DNA of 64,000 bases from Methylobacterium sp. Leaf118 (GCF_920984675.1 NZ_CAKLBV010000015.1:26580-90579); one strand, 5' to 3'; shown: positions 51,282 to 60,510, counted from the first letter of the stretch. Translations and numbers: made by a program. Notes: generated from the letters alone by a model not told the origin.

Positions 51282-52778
51282 TCAGGCGGGCGGGCGCTCC
51301 GGCGTCGGCCCCTCGGAGACGGTCCCCTCTGAGGGCCTCTCCAAAGGTCGCTCCTCCCAGGAGCCTCCCAGGACCTGGAGCAGCAGGGCCGTGTCGGTGA
51401 GGCGCTGGGTCTGCACCGAAAGCCGGGTGAGGCTGGTGGAGGCGAAGCGCGTCTGCGCCAGGAGCAGGTCGGTATAGGGCAGGCCCCCGGCCCGGTACTG
51501 GATCTGGATCGCGTCGAGGGCCTGGCGGGCGAGATCCTCGGCCTGCGTCGCCGCCGTGAGCCGGCGGGCATCGGCGTCGAGGGCGGTGAGCGCGTCGGCG
51601 ACCTCGCGCAGGGCCGTGAGCACGGTGGCGCGGTAGCCGGCCCGGGCGCCCTCGTAGGCCGCGAGGGCGCCCTCCTGGCGCGCCGCCCGCGCGCCGCCGT
51701 CGAACAGGGGCTGGACCAGCCCGGCGGCGGCGGCCCAGCCGCTGGCCGCCGCGAGGCCCGCGAGGGTGGCGGTGCTGGTGCCGAGACGGGCGGTCAGGGT
51801 GATCTGCGGCAGGCGGTCGGCGATCGCGACCCCGATCCGCGCCGAGGCGGCGTGCAGCTCGGCCTCGGCGACCCGGATGTCCGGGCGCTGGGCCACGAGG
51901 GCGGCGGGCAGGCGCACCGGCACCCGGCGCGGCAGGGGCAGCTCGGCCAGCCCGAAGCCCGGCGCCTCGTAGCGGCTCGGCGCCTGCCCGGTCAGGGCCG
52001 CGAGCTGGTGGCGGGTCTGGGTCCGCTGCGCCCGCAGGGCGACGAGGGTCCCCTCCTGGCCGTGGATCAGGCTCCGCTGGGTCAGGACGGTGGCGACCGG
52101 CTCGGCGCCGGCGGCCTCGCGGACCTGGATCAGGTCGAGCTGCTCCCGGTAGCGCCGCAGGATCGTCTCCGCGACCGCGATCTGGGCGGAGAGTCCGGCC
52201 TCCTGGATCGCCGCCGTCACGATGGCGCCGCTCAGGGTCAGGGCCGCGGCGCGCAGGCGCTCGGCCGTCGCCCCCTCGAGGGCCGCCTGGGCCTCGACGC
52301 CGCGGCGCAGGCCGCCGAACAGATCGACCCCGTAGCTGGCCGCGAGGTTGGCGCCGTAGAGGCCGAACACGCTCCCGCCCCGGACGGGACCGCTCCCCCT
52401 GCGGTCGAGGCCGCCGGAGAGTTCCGGCAGCAGGCCGGCCCGGGCGGCGTCGGTCTGGCTGCGGGCCTCCCGCAGGGCCGCCTCGGCCTGGGCGAGGCCG
52501 GGATTGGCGGCGAGGCCCTCGCGGACGAGGCCGTCGAGGCGGCGTGACCGGAACAGCCGCCACCAGGCCGCCGGCCCCTCCGCCCCGTAGGCCAGGACTC
52601 CATAGGATAGCACCTGCGCGCCGCCCGGGGCGTCGAGGCGCACCGGGTCGGGCTCCGCCCCGTAGCGGGACAGGGCGGGAGGGCGAGGGGGCCGGAAATC
52701 CGGTCCGACCATGCAGCCCCCGCCGGACAGGAGCAGAGCGAGGGCCGCGAGGCGACTTGTGATCCGGATCCGTGTCAT
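51282..52778 (-). CDS. outer-membrane efflux lipoprotein (NodT/OprM, TolC-like)
   Basis: 498 residues. A lipoprotein signal (LAALALLLSGGGC) is followed by MVGPDFRPPRPP. The body shows the duplicated coiled-coil TolC fold of the NodT family (ANPGLAQAEAALREARSQTDAARA, AQRPDIRVAEAELHAASARIGVAIADRLPQI). It is translated from an ATGA overlap with the macB stop and forms the exit duct for the MacAB-like pump. The C-terminal 25 residues are Glu/Pro-rich. Confidence 0.93.
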   Translation of the reverse strand: MTRIRITSRLAALALLLSGGGCMVGPDFRPPRPPALSRYGAEPDPVRLDAPGGAQVLSYGVLAYGAEGPAAWWRLFRSRRLDGLVREGLAANPGLAQAEAALREARSQTDAARAGLLPELSGGLDRRGSGPVRGGSVFGLYGANLAASYGVDLFGGLRRGVEAQAALEGATAERLRAAALTLSGAIVTAAIQEAGLSAQIAVAETILRRYREQLDLIQVREAAGAEPVATVLTQRSLIHGQEGTLVALRAQRTQTRHQLAALTGQAPSRYEAPGFGLAELPLPRRVPVRLPAALVAQRPDIRVAEAELHAASARIGVAIADRLPQITLTARLGTSTATLAGLAAASGWAAAAGLVQPLFDGGARAARQEGALAAYEGARAGYRATVLTALREVADALTALDADARRLTAATQAEDLARQALDAIQIQYRAGGLPYTDLLLAQTRFASTSLTRLSVQTQRLTDTALLLQVLGGSWEERPLERPSEGTVSEGPTPERPPA

Positions 52779-54775
52779 CGCGTCAGGGCCTCGACGGGGT
52801 CGATGCGCGCGGCCCGGCGGGCCGGGAGCACGCCGGCGGTGATGCCGGCCAGACCCGCGCTCAGGATCGCGGCGGCCACCAGTTCCCAGCCGAAAGCCAG
52901 CTGGATCGGTGCCCCGAAAGACAGGGCGGCCTGGGCGAGACCGAGGGCCAGGACGGCCCCGAAGCCGCCGCCGGCCGCGCAGATGACGAGGGCCTCGATC
53001 AGGAACTGGCGCATCACGTCGCCCCGGCGTGCGCCCAGCGCCATGAGCAGGCCGATCTCGCGGGTCCGCTCCGCCACCGCCACCAGCATCATGTTCATCA
53101 CGCCGACGCTGGCGATCAGCAGGGAGATCGTCGCGGTGGAGACGACGAGCAGTTCGAAGACCGCGTTGGAACTCCGCATCATGCTGCGGATCTGCTCGTT
53201 GGCGAACAGCGTGAAATCCGTGCGCCCGTGCCATGCGGTCAGGAGCTTGCCGACGGCCGCCAGGGCGATGTCGTGATCGACCGCCTTGGAGATCTGCAGC
53301 GTGATGCCGTCGAAGAACGGCTTGGCCGAGATCCGCTGGAGGAAGGTGGTGTAGGGCATCGCCGCGAAGGGAGTCCGGCCGTAGCGCGAGTTGAACGGCA
53401 CCTGCGCGACCCCGACGACGCGGGCCGGCGTCGAGCCGGCCAGGATCAGCGTCCCGAGGGGATCCTCGCCGGGTCGGAACAGCTCCGCTCGCGCCTGCGT
53501 GTCGATGACGATCTCGGCCTGGGCCGTCCGCAGGGCGGCCTCGCTGAAGGCGCGGCCCGTCGGGACCGGGATCGACTGGAGCCGGAAGAAGTCGGGCGCG
53601 GCCCCCACCAGCGAGGCCTTCACGACCCGGCCCCCGTTCCGCAGGGTGGCCGTGGGCAGCATCTGGCTCGGCGAGACCCCGGTGATGAAGGGCAGGGCCG
53701 CGAGCCGCTCGACATCGGCCGTGGTCAGCGAATCGACCGGGGGGGCCGTGCGCACGGCCAGGGGCGACCGGGAGAAGATCTCGACGACATTCTCGCCGAA
53801 CTGCGAGAGCTGCGCCATGACCTGGCGCTTCGCGCCCTGTCCGATCGACACGGCGAGGATCACCGCCGCGACGCCGATCACGAGGCCGAGCACGGTGAGA
53901 CCATTGCGGAGGCGGTGGGCGCCGAGGGTGCGGAAGGCGCTGCGGAACGCCTCCAGGCCCTGCCGGGCGCCGCGTCCCGGCGTGGGGGCGGGCAGGGCCC
54001 GGAGCGGGGCGGCCTCCCGCGCCCGGCGGACGCGATCGGACACGATCCGGCCGTCGGCGATCTCGACCACCCGATCGGCGGCATCCGCGACGGAGGTGTC
54101 GTGGGTGACGATCACCACGGTGTGGCCCTCGTCGCAGAGCGTGCGCAGCAGGGCCATGATCTCGCCGGTGGTGCGGCTGTCGAGGGCGCCGGTCGGCTCG
54201 TCGGCCAGAATGATGCGGCCCCCGTTCATCAGGGCGCGGGCGATGCCGACGCGCTGTTGCTGGCCGCCGGAGAGCTGGGCCGGCCGGTGATCGAGGCGCT
54301 CGCCGAGCCCGAGCCGCTCGAGCAGGGCCGCCGCCCGCCCCCGGCGGGCGGCCACCGGCACGCCGGCATAGATCGCCGGGATCTCGACATTGGCTTGGGC
54401 GCTCAGGCGCGCCAGCAGGTTGTGGCTCTGGAAGACGAAGCCGAAGCTGTGCCGGCGCAGGGCCGCCAGTCCGTCGGGATCGAGGCCGGCGGTGTCGCGT
54501 CCGTCGATGCGGTAGCGGCCCTCGCTCGGGCGGTCGAGGCAGCCGAGCAGGTTGAGCAGGGTCGACTTGCCCGAGCCCGACTGGCCGACGATGGCCACGA
54601 ATTCTCCGGCCCGGATCGCGAGATCGATCCCCGCCAGGGCGGCGACGGTCTGGTCGCCCATCCGGTAGGTCCGGCGCACACCCTCCAGCCACAGCAGCGG
54701 CGCCTCCTCCGCCCCGGCCGGCAGGGGGGCGGGCGAGGAGAGGGGAGAGGGGGAACGGGGTGCGGCCGGGATCAC
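52775..54775 (-). CDS. macB: MacB-like ABC exporter
   Basis: 666 residues from a GTG at 54775, overlapping the macA stop. It has an N-terminal ATPase domain (Walker A GQSGSGKST, signature LSGGQQQRVGIARAL, Walker B IILADEPTGALDS), a first membrane helix near residue 290, a large periplasmic MacB core domain and three C-terminal helices (FtsX fold). This is a mechanotransmission-type pump for macrolides, peptides or lipids. The actual substrate is unknown. Confidence 0.94.
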   Translation of the reverse strand: MIPAAPRSPSPLSSPAPLPAGAEEAPLLWLEGVRRTYRMGDQTVAALAGIDLAIRAGEFVAIVGQSGSGKSTLLNLLGCLDRPSEGRYRIDGRDTAGLDPDGLAALRRHSFGFVFQSHNLLARLSAQANVEIPAIYAGVPVAARRGRAAALLERLGLGERLDHRPAQLSGGQQQRVGIARALMNGGRIILADEPTGALDSRTTGEIMALLRTLCDEGHTVVIVTHDTSVADAADRVVEIADGRIVSDRVRRAREAAPLRALPAPTPGRGARQGLEAFRSAFRTLGAHRLRNGLTVLGLVIGVAAVILAVSIGQGAKRQVMAQLSQFGENVVEIFSRSPLAVRTAPPVDSLTTADVERLAALPFITGVSPSQMLPTATLRNGGRVVKASLVGAAPDFFRLQSIPVPTGRAFSEAALRTAQAEIVIDTQARAELFRPGEDPLGTLILAGSTPARVVGVAQVPFNSRYGRTPFAAMPYTTFLQRISAKPFFDGITLQISKAVDHDIALAAVGKLLTAWHGRTDFTLFANEQIRSMMRSSNAVFELLVVSTATISLLIASVGVMNMMLVAVAERTREIGLLMALGARRGDVMRQFLIEALVICAAGGGFGAVLALGLAQAALSFGAPIQLAFGWELVAAAILSAGLAGITAGVLPARRAARIDPVEALTR

Positions 54776-56025
54776 AGCGGGAACCTCGGGATGCCCGCGG
54801 CATCCTGCGGGCCGGCGACGACGACCGCCTCCCCGGGGGCGACCCCCTCGACGATCTCGACATCCATGCCGTTCGTGATCCCGGTCTTCACCGGCCGCTC
54901 CTCGGGGCGGCCATCGCGGCCGAGCAGGGTCAGCAGGCCCCGCCCTTCGCCGGTGCGCCGCAGGGCGGCGGCGGGGACGAGGGCGGCCTGGGTGGCGCGG
55001 GCCAGGACGAAGGAGATCTGCGCGGTCATCAGGGGGCGCAGCAGGCCGTCCGGGTTGGCGATCTCGAAGCGGGCGTTGAAGTAGATCGGCGTCTCGGTGC
55101 TCTGGCTCGCGCCGGCGCCCTGGCTCGCCGCGCTCGTCTCGGCCAGGATCTGGTCCGGGGCCGGGTCGATGCTCCGCAGGCGCGCCTCGTAGCGGCGGCC
55201 GGGCTGGGCGGCGGAGGTCAGCACCACCGGGGTGCCGGGCTGGAGACGGCCGATATCGGCCTCCGACACCCGGGCCTTGACCGACATGGTGGTGAGGTCG
55301 GCCAGCTTGACGATGGTGGGGGCGGTCTGGGCCGAGATCACGGTCTGGCCCTGGCGGGTGATCACCGCCACCACGGTGCCGTCGATGGGCGCGGTGATGC
55401 GGGTATAGGCGAGGTTGGCCCGGGCGATCCGGACCTCGACCCCCGCCCCGTCGATCTGGGCCTCGAAATTGGCGAGATCGGCCCGGGCGATGGCGTGGCC
55501 CGCCTCGGCCGTCTCGTAATCCTGCCGGCTGCCGGCCCGCCCGGACAGGATGTCGGACTGGCGCTTGTGAGCGAGCTCGGTCTGCTTGAGGGTCGCGCGG
55601 GCGCGGTCGCGCTGGGCCTGGAGGGAGGCCAGGGTGGCCTGCGCCTTCTGGACCGCGTTCTCCTGGGGCACCGAATCGATCTCGGCGAGGAGCTGACCGG
55701 CCTTGACCCGGTCGCCGAGGCCCGCATGCAGAGCGACCAGGCGGCCGGAGACCTGGGCGCCGACGCTGACGAGCTGCGTCGGCTCGATCGTGCCGTTGGC
55801 CAGGACAGTGTCCTCGAGATCCCCGAGGCGGACCGGCAGGGTGATGAGGCGGGGGGGCTGTTCGGAGAACCCGGGCGCCCCGGCCCGGACCGCCACGACC
55901 GCCAGGGCCAGCCCGACGGTCCCCGTCAGGGCGAGGAAGAGTTTCGCGCGGCGTTGCAACGGTCGGTTGGCTCCAGGGGACGCGAGGGGGAAAATCCCGG
56001 CGAAACGTCTCGGTGACGGGACCAT
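54772..56025 (-). CDS. macA: MacA-like periplasmic adaptor
   Basis: 417 residues. One N-terminal membrane anchor (LFLALTGTVGLALAVVAV) precedes a lipoyl/hairpin/beta-barrel adaptor. The coiled-coil hairpin is QENAVQKAQATLASLQAQRD to YETAEAGHAIARADLANFE, with the lipoyl halves around SVGAQVSGRLVALHAGLGD and LAYTRITAPIDGTVV. The family is HlyD/MacA. ATG 56025 is the start; it is the first gene of macA-macB-tolC-like, coupled by 4-base overlaps. Confidence 0.93.
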   Translation of the reverse strand: MVPSPRRFAGIFPLASPGANRPLQRRAKLFLALTGTVGLALAVVAVRAGAPGFSEQPPRLITLPVRLGDLEDTVLANGTIEPTQLVSVGAQVSGRLVALHAGLGDRVKAGQLLAEIDSVPQENAVQKAQATLASLQAQRDRARATLKQTELAHKRQSDILSGRAGSRQDYETAEAGHAIARADLANFEAQIDGAGVEVRIARANLAYTRITAPIDGTVVAVITRQGQTVISAQTAPTIVKLADLTTMSVKARVSEADIGRLQPGTPVVLTSAAQPGRRYEARLRSIDPAPDQILAETSAASQGAGASQSTETPIYFNARFEIANPDGLLRPLMTAQISFVLARATQAALVPAAALRRTGEGRGLLTLLGRDGRPEERPVKTGITNGMDVEIVEGVAPGEAVVVAGPQDAAGIPRFPL

Positions 56026-56933
56026 CCCGGCGACGCGTCGACGCCGGGGCCGTGATGCGCCCGTCCGAACGGGCGCAATCTGCGTCTCCGCAGGGACCCG
56101 ACGGCGATCCGCGATCTCCGCAAGAGGCCGGTCCGAAGCGGGGCCAGGGAAGGCGGGACAGGCTTGCTGCGGATCGGGCTCCCCATCGCGTCGACGCATC
56201 GCAGCGGCCGGCGATGTCGGACGCGCTGCCTTCGCTTTGACGAGCGAACTCCGAAAACCGTCAGTGCCGTTGAATCACTTTTTGTGGTCTCAGGCCGACC
56301 CCGGGGCATCCGCATCGCGCGCCGGTCGTCCCGCCGATTCATGGCGCGATCGAGGGGGCCGCCCCGGCGCGAGGCGAAAACGGAGCCCCAAGCGGCCGAG
56401 CGCGCCTGGGTGGGGGCCGAGCGGAGCCCGCGACGGGTCTTGCCGCTCTTGCCGACGGGTCTTACCGCCCTTGTCGACGGGTCTTGCCGCCCTTGCCGAG
56501 ATGTGGCGCATGTGGGTCGTGCCCATGCCGGCCTTGCCCGCGACGGCACCAAAATCGATCCGTCAGTGCCCTGTTCGGCGAATCTCGTCCGCGGCGACCG
56601 CAAGAGCCCTCTGTTCCAGGATCGTGAACGGGCTGATCAGAGCCACCGGCCTTGGGAGCCCCCCATAAAACGCCCGGTCGCCGACCGTTCCCAAGTGGGG
56701 GCCGTGACGACAGCGGGGGTGTTCTGAGAGTCATGGCGTGGGGCGCGGCTGTCCAGCGAACCCGCCAAGGACGTCCGGACAGGCCACCGACACCGACCGC
56801 CCGGCCGTTCGATCGGCACTGCGTCTTCGAACGTTTGGGCGGAGTGCCCATACTGTGCGACCGGTGCGGTCAATCCCCCGGACGGCCGCGCCGACTTTCA
56901 TCACAAGCCGGCATGGCTGCAATCCGGATAGGT
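56026..56933. other. gene-free stretch upstream of macA
   Basis: About 900 bases in which no frame shows recognisable motifs or normal codon use. It contains a 22-bp tandem repeat (56431-56496). It probably contains the macA promoter and decayed sequence. Confidence 0.5.
56431..56496. repeat. three 22-bp tandem repeats
   Basis: The unit CGACGGGTCTTGCCGCCCTTGC occurs three times in a row with one or two base changes per copy. It lies in a non-coding stretch between macA and the yedY-like gene. Confidence 0.8.
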
Positions 56934-57695
56934 TTATAAACCCGAAAACCAGTTGTATCCCTGATTCTCCCAATATCCTCCTGGGTAATCATTGGTCACG
57001 GTGATGGCCATGATGTGCTTGGGGTTCTTGAAGCCGAGTTTGGTCGGGATGCGCAGCTTGACCGGGAAGCCGTATTTTGGCGGCAGCGGTGCGCCGGCGT
57101 ATTCGAGGGCGAGGATCGTCTGAGGGTGCAGCGCGCTGGGCATGTCGATGCTCGTCCAGTAATCGTCCCCGCAATCGAACCGGACGTAGCGGGCCGTCAG
57201 ATCCGCTCCGATCCGCTCGAGGAACGTTCGGAACGGAACCCCGGACCAGTGCCCGATGGCGCTCCAGCCCTCGACGCAGACATGGCGGGTGATCTGTCCC
57301 TCCTGGGGCAGCGCCCTGAGACGGTCGAGCGTCCACGGTGTCCGGTCGGACACCAAGCCAGACAGGTCGAGCTTCCAGGTGGTGCCGTCGATCACGCGGA
57401 TCTTGCTTGCCGGATAATAGGCGTTGAACGGGAAGTCCGGGGTGATGTCCGCGACGTCGAAGGTCGGCGCCAGGCGCGTGCCGCCGAACAGAGCGGCCTG
57501 GAGGCGATCGTTCAGGCGCGAGAACCCGCTGAGCACCCCCTCCACCTGAGGGTTGTCGGAGAGGTCGCAGCCGCCCAGGGCGAGGCCGCTGGCCGCGACG
57601 AGCCCGCCGCGCAGGAAGAGGCGCCGGTCGGGCCGGACGAGGCGCCCCGTGCGGGGCGTGGGGGCGGCCGGTCGGAAACGATCGAAGAGCGTCAT
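56934..57695 (-). CDS. periplasmic molybdopterin oxidoreductase, YedY/MsrP-like (YedY1)
   Basis: 253 residues. A twin-arginine signal (DRRLFLRGGLVAASGLAL) sends the folded protein to the periplasm. The sulphite-oxidase fold has the Mo-ligand Cys140 in RHVCVEGWSAIGHWSGVP and the C-terminal KLGFKNPKHIMAI. Such enzymes reduce methionine sulphoxide in damaged periplasmic proteins (MsrP, YedY1). ATG 57695 lies 4 bases past the cytochrome b stop, so electrons from that protein are likely. The regulator and Met-rich protein genes nearby support the repair role. Confidence 0.87.
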   Translation of the reverse strand: MTLFDRFRPAAPTPRTGRLVRPDRRLFLRGGLVAASGLALGGCDLSDNPQVEGVLSGFSRLNDRLQAALFGGTRLAPTFDVADITPDFPFNAYYPASKIRVIDGTTWKLDLSGLVSDRTPWTLDRLRALPQEGQITRHVCVEGWSAIGHWSGVPFRTFLERIGADLTARYVRFDCGDDYWTSIDMPSALHPQTILALEYAGAPLPPKYGFPVKLRIPTKLGFKNPKHIMAITVTNDYPGGYWENQGYNWFSGL

Positions 57696-57699
57696 GGCG

Positions 57700-58335
57700 T
57701 CACCGGGCATCGGAGCCGAACTGGATCTCACGGCCGACGATCATCGCCGGCAGCGTCCGTGGGACGAGGAGCACGAGGGCGAGATGCAGAGCCACGAAGG
57801 CGGTCAGGCCGGCCATGGCCAGGAAATGGACGATCCGCGCCTGATCGTATCCGCCCATCAGCGCCGTGAGCGGAGCGAACTGGACGGGCTTCCAGATCGC
57901 GAGGCCGGAGAGCACGATGACGAATCCGACCAGCAGGACGCCCACGTAGAGAAGACGCTGCACGGCATTGTAGGCGCCCGGCTTGTGGGGAAGCCGGAAG
58001 GTCAGGGCCGCCACGAAGTCACGTCCGATCTCGGACGGAGACAGGGGCGTGAGGCGGCGCCGCAGGTGACCCGAGGCGAGTCCGTAGCTTAGATAGACCA
58101 AGCCGTTGGCAACGAGCAGCCACATCGCCGCGAAATGCCATTGCAGGGCCCCGCCGAGCCACCCACCCAGGGTGATCGCCTTCGGAAACACCCAGTCGCC
58201 GAAGATCGGCGAGGCGTTGTAGATGCGCCATCCGCTCGTGATCATGATCAACATGGCCAGCGCGTTCACCCAATGGGTGATCCGCACGACGAGGGGGTGG
58301 ATCGGGCGCTCGGCCCGCCGTGACGGAGAGGACAT
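57700..58335 (-). CDS. cytochrome b561-type membrane subunit (YedZ1-like)
   Basis: 211 residues with four to five membrane helices and several intramembrane histidines (VVRITHWVNALAML, LQWHFAAMWLLV, RIVHFLAMAGLTAFVALHLAL) fitting a di-haem b-type cytochrome. It would pass quinol electrons to the downstream periplasmic molybdoenzyme. An ECF-like promoter motif lies about 130 bases upstream. Confidence 0.88.
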   Translation of the reverse strand: MSSPSRRAERPIHPLVVRITHWVNALAMLIMITSGWRIYNASPIFGDWVFPKAITLGGWLGGALQWHFAAMWLLVANGLVYLSYGLASGHLRRRLTPLSPSEIGRDFVAALTFRLPHKPGAYNAVQRLLYVGVLLVGFVIVLSGLAIWKPVQFAPLTALMGGYDQARIVHFLAMAGLTAFVALHLALVLLVPRTLPAMIVGREIQFGSDAR

Positions 58336-58465
58336 GGGAACCTTCCTGCGAGGCGGCCGATCGACGGTTCCCCGCGCTTGAGGGTGTTCTCAGGCTGCGA
58401 CGGGCATGCGGTCCCGGGGGAGGCGCCGATGCCCCCATGCGAGAGAGAGTTCTCGCGAGAGGAAG

Positions 58466-58490
58466 TTCGCCGGCTGGGCCACGCGGTTAC
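58466..58490 (-). promoter_or_regulatory. ECF sigma (SigF-type) promoter before the cytochrome b gene
   Basis: On the minus strand TGTAACCGCG (GTAACC at 58490-58485) is followed after 15 bases by CGAA (58469-58466), with GCCGG just before it. It matches the motif found upstream of the Met-rich protein gene. Confidence 0.65.
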
Positions 58491-58552
58491 AGGTGCGGGT
58501 GCGCTTTTCGGTCCGGCGTCGCAGGCACGCCGTCACGCGTCCGGTGTTCGGA

Positions 58553-59218
58553 TCACGCGGTCCGGTCGAGGAGGCGGCCACCGAGGAGGCCGTTGAGGCC
58601 GACGACGACGAGGACGGCGACGAGATGAACCAAGAGGTCGGTCGCGGTGGCGTCATGGGGATGGAACGGCACCAGGAGCGCCGCGGCGGCCGCGGCGGCC
58701 GCGAGTCCGCCCAGCGCCGCCGTCAGGTTCGGGCGGAGCGGACAGGCCCGGCGCAGCATCGTCACCAGCACCACCGAGAGCGGCAGCGACACGCCCATCA
58801 GGAAGGCGAAGCAGCCGCGCATCTCCTCGGGCTCCGCGAGGTTGGCGGCCGGCGCGATCCACGATCGCAAGCAGCCGAGACCGCTGAACCCCAGCCACAG
58901 GACGAGCGGCGGGAGCGGAAGGAGGGACCAGGCCGGACTGCGCCCCGGCACGCTGCTCTGGAACGCCGCGAAGGCCGCGCTGACGGAGGTCAGGAAGGCG
59001 CACAGGGCGGCGTAGCGCAGATCCGGCACGCCGAGGCGGTCCCCCATCCCGCCGAGATCGGCCATGGGCAGGAGGATCGCGCCCAGGACCAGCACCGCGC
59101 ACCCCCAAGCCAGGGTGCGCAGGGCCGGTCCCGGCAATCGGCGGACGGGCGTGAGCGACCGGGCCAGATCGTCGACGAGGTCCGTGACACGCTGTTCGTG
59201 GCTGGCCGGATCAGGCAT
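58553..59218 (-). CDS. nrsF: NrsF-type anti-sigma factor (DUF1109)
   Basis: 221 residues with six membrane helices after a short cytoplasmic start (ASHEQRVTDLVDDLARSLTPVRRL). Two conserved cysteines sit at the periplasmic face (GLGCLRSW and EMRGCFAF), as in the NrsF/OsrA family, where they sense oxidants. The start lies 8 bases inside the sigma gene end, a usual sigma/anti-sigma arrangement. Confidence 0.9.
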   Translation of the reverse strand: MPDPASHEQRVTDLVDDLARSLTPVRRLPGPALRTLAWGCAVLVLGAILLPMADLGGMGDRLGVPDLRYAALCAFLTSVSAAFAAFQSSVPGRSPAWSLLPLPPLVLWLGFSGLGCLRSWIAPAANLAEPEEMRGCFAFLMGVSLPLSVVLVTMLRRACPLRPNLTAALGGLAAAAAAAALLVPFHPHDATATDLLVHLVAVLVVVGLNGLLGGRLLDRTA

Positions 59219-59825
59219 CCGTGCCCTCCTTGGCGGATGAGAGGGAGTTGCGCAGAGCCTTGAGGGCCCTGTGGAAATTGACCTTCAGCGCGCCCTTCGT
59301 CCGTCCGGTGGAGGCGGACGCCTCGTCGAGCGACAGTTCGCGCAGGGCGATCTGTTCGATCGCTTGGCGCTGCCCCTCCGGCAACCGCGCGACGGCGGCC
59401 GCGAGGAACCGGCCCCGCTCGCGGAGATCGAGAGCCTGTCCGGGCAAGGGGCTGTCATCGACGCCCGCCTCGTAGGCGAGCGGATCGTGGACCTCGCGCG
59501 GGCTTCGCCCGGTCCGTCGCAGGGCGTCGATCGCCCGCCTTTGGGCGATGGCGCGCAACCACGGCAGGAAGGGCCGGGCCGGATCGTAGGTGGCGCGGGC
59601 CCGATGGACGGTGAGAAGCGTCTCTTGGACGACGTCGTCGACGGCGCATCCTCGCACCCCCTTGGCCCGCACCATGGCGGCGATCACGGGGACGCAGTCG
59701 CGCAGGAGGGCGCGATAGGCCACGGCATCGCCGTTCTGAGCCGCCTGCATGGCCGCTGACAGCGACGCCTCTCCCGATGACGCCTTCGACGGGGCGGGCA
59801 TGGACAGGAAGGTTCCGGAGGCCAT
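59211..59825 (-). CDS. sigF: ECF RNA polymerase sigma factor, SigF/EcfF type
   Basis: About 204 residues. Region 2 contains RGCAVDDVVQETLLTVHRARATYDPARPFLPWLRAIAQRRAIDALRR. Region 4 has LPEGQRQAIEQIALRELSLDEASASTGRTKGALKVNFHRALKALR. It is paired with the NrsF anti-sigma factor, indicating control by periplasmic oxidants such as hypochlorite. The start is uncertain (ATG 59825, ATG 59801 or GTG 59864). It lies about 60 bases after the Met-rich protein gene on the same strand. Confidence 0.9.
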   Translation of the reverse strand: MASGTFLSMPAPSKASSGEASLSAAMQAAQNGDAVAYRALLRDCVPVIAAMVRAKGVRGCAVDDVVQETLLTVHRARATYDPARPFLPWLRAIAQRRAIDALRRTGRSPREVHDPLAYEAGVDDSPLPGQALDLRERGRFLAAAVARLPEGQRQAIEQIALRELSLDEASASTGRTKGALKVNFHRALKALRNSLSSAKEGTDA

Positions 59826-59889
59826 GGGGACGGGCCGGCAGAACGAGCGGCCCGGACGGGCCACCCGCCCCGCGCTGTCGCGGACGAGC

Positions 59890-60147
59890 CTACTTCTTCA
59901 TCGAATCCTTGGCCATGCCGTCCTTGCTCATGCCGTCCTTGGCCATCGAGTCCTTGGCCATGGAATCCTTCGCCATACCGTCCTTGGCCATGCTGTCCTT
60001 GCTCATGCTGTCCTTGGCCATGGAATCCTTGGCCATGGAATCCTTGGACATGCCGTCCTTCGCCATGGTCTCGGCCGCGAGAGCGGGCGCTGCCGCAAAG
60101 GTCGTGGCGAGGACGAGGGCGGAGGCGATGCGCAGGAACGTGCTCAT
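59890..60147 (-). CDS. secreted methionine-rich MXKDX pentapeptide-repeat protein (MrpX-like)
   Basis: 85 residues. A signal peptide (1-24, cut at ALA|AETM) is followed by eleven pentads of the pattern A/S-K-D-G/S-M, leaving a mature chain of 61 residues with 12 methionines. The ATG has AAGGATC upstream. In Azospira suillum the related MrpX acts as a sacrificial methionine sink for hypochlorite and is recycled by YedY1. Gene order here (this gene, sigF, nrsF, then the cytochrome b and YedY-like genes) supports the same role. Confidence 0.88.
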   Translation of the reverse strand: MSTFLRIASALVLATTFAAAPALAAETMAKDGMSKDSMAKDSMAKDSMSKDSMAKDGMAKDSMAKDSMAKDGMSKDGMAKDSMKK

Positions 60148-60198
60148 GGGGTGATCCTTCGTGGCGGTGCCGCGCCGAGGGGTGGCACTGCACTCGGT

Positions 60199-60224
60199 TT
60201 CGCCGGCAGGCCCTTCGCGGTTAC
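60199..60224 (-). promoter_or_regulatory. ECF sigma (SigF-type) promoter before the Met-rich protein gene
   Basis: On the minus strand GTAACC (60224-60219) is followed by a 16-base spacer and CGAA (60202-60199). It lies about 50 bases upstream of the ATG, a normal distance. Confidence 0.7.
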
Positions 60225-60350
60225 ACGTCGCGAAGACCTTTTTCGCCGCCCCACATCCGGCCGACGATCCGGCACCGACCGAGCGCGTCATGGGTCGAAG
60301 CGTCAGAACCCGGGCGTGAGACGGGCGGCCCCGGCGATCCGGCCGTCCGG

Positions 60351-60510
60351 TTACTGCACGATCACGGCGCCGTCCTGTCCGGATGGCTCGGAAACGAACT
60401 GCGCAAGGACCTGAAGGCGGGCCCGGAAACCCGCACCGCCTTCCGCGCCAAGCACCTCACCCTCGAGATCGGCCTCGCGCCAATGCCGATTGCTCGTCGG
60501 GTGCCGCGTT
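60351..60510 (-). pseudogene. possible C-terminal remnant of a disrupted gene
   Basis: A minus-strand frame ending in TAA at 60351 reads SNRHWREADLEGEVLGAEGG, then AGFRARLQVLAQFVSEPSGQ and DGAVIVQ. It has plausible amino-acid composition but becomes Pro/Arg-rich noise where the sequence runs into the IS66 end at about 60539. I do not recognise the family. Neighbouring disruption suggests a truncated gene, but a chance frame is not excluded. Confidence 0.3.
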
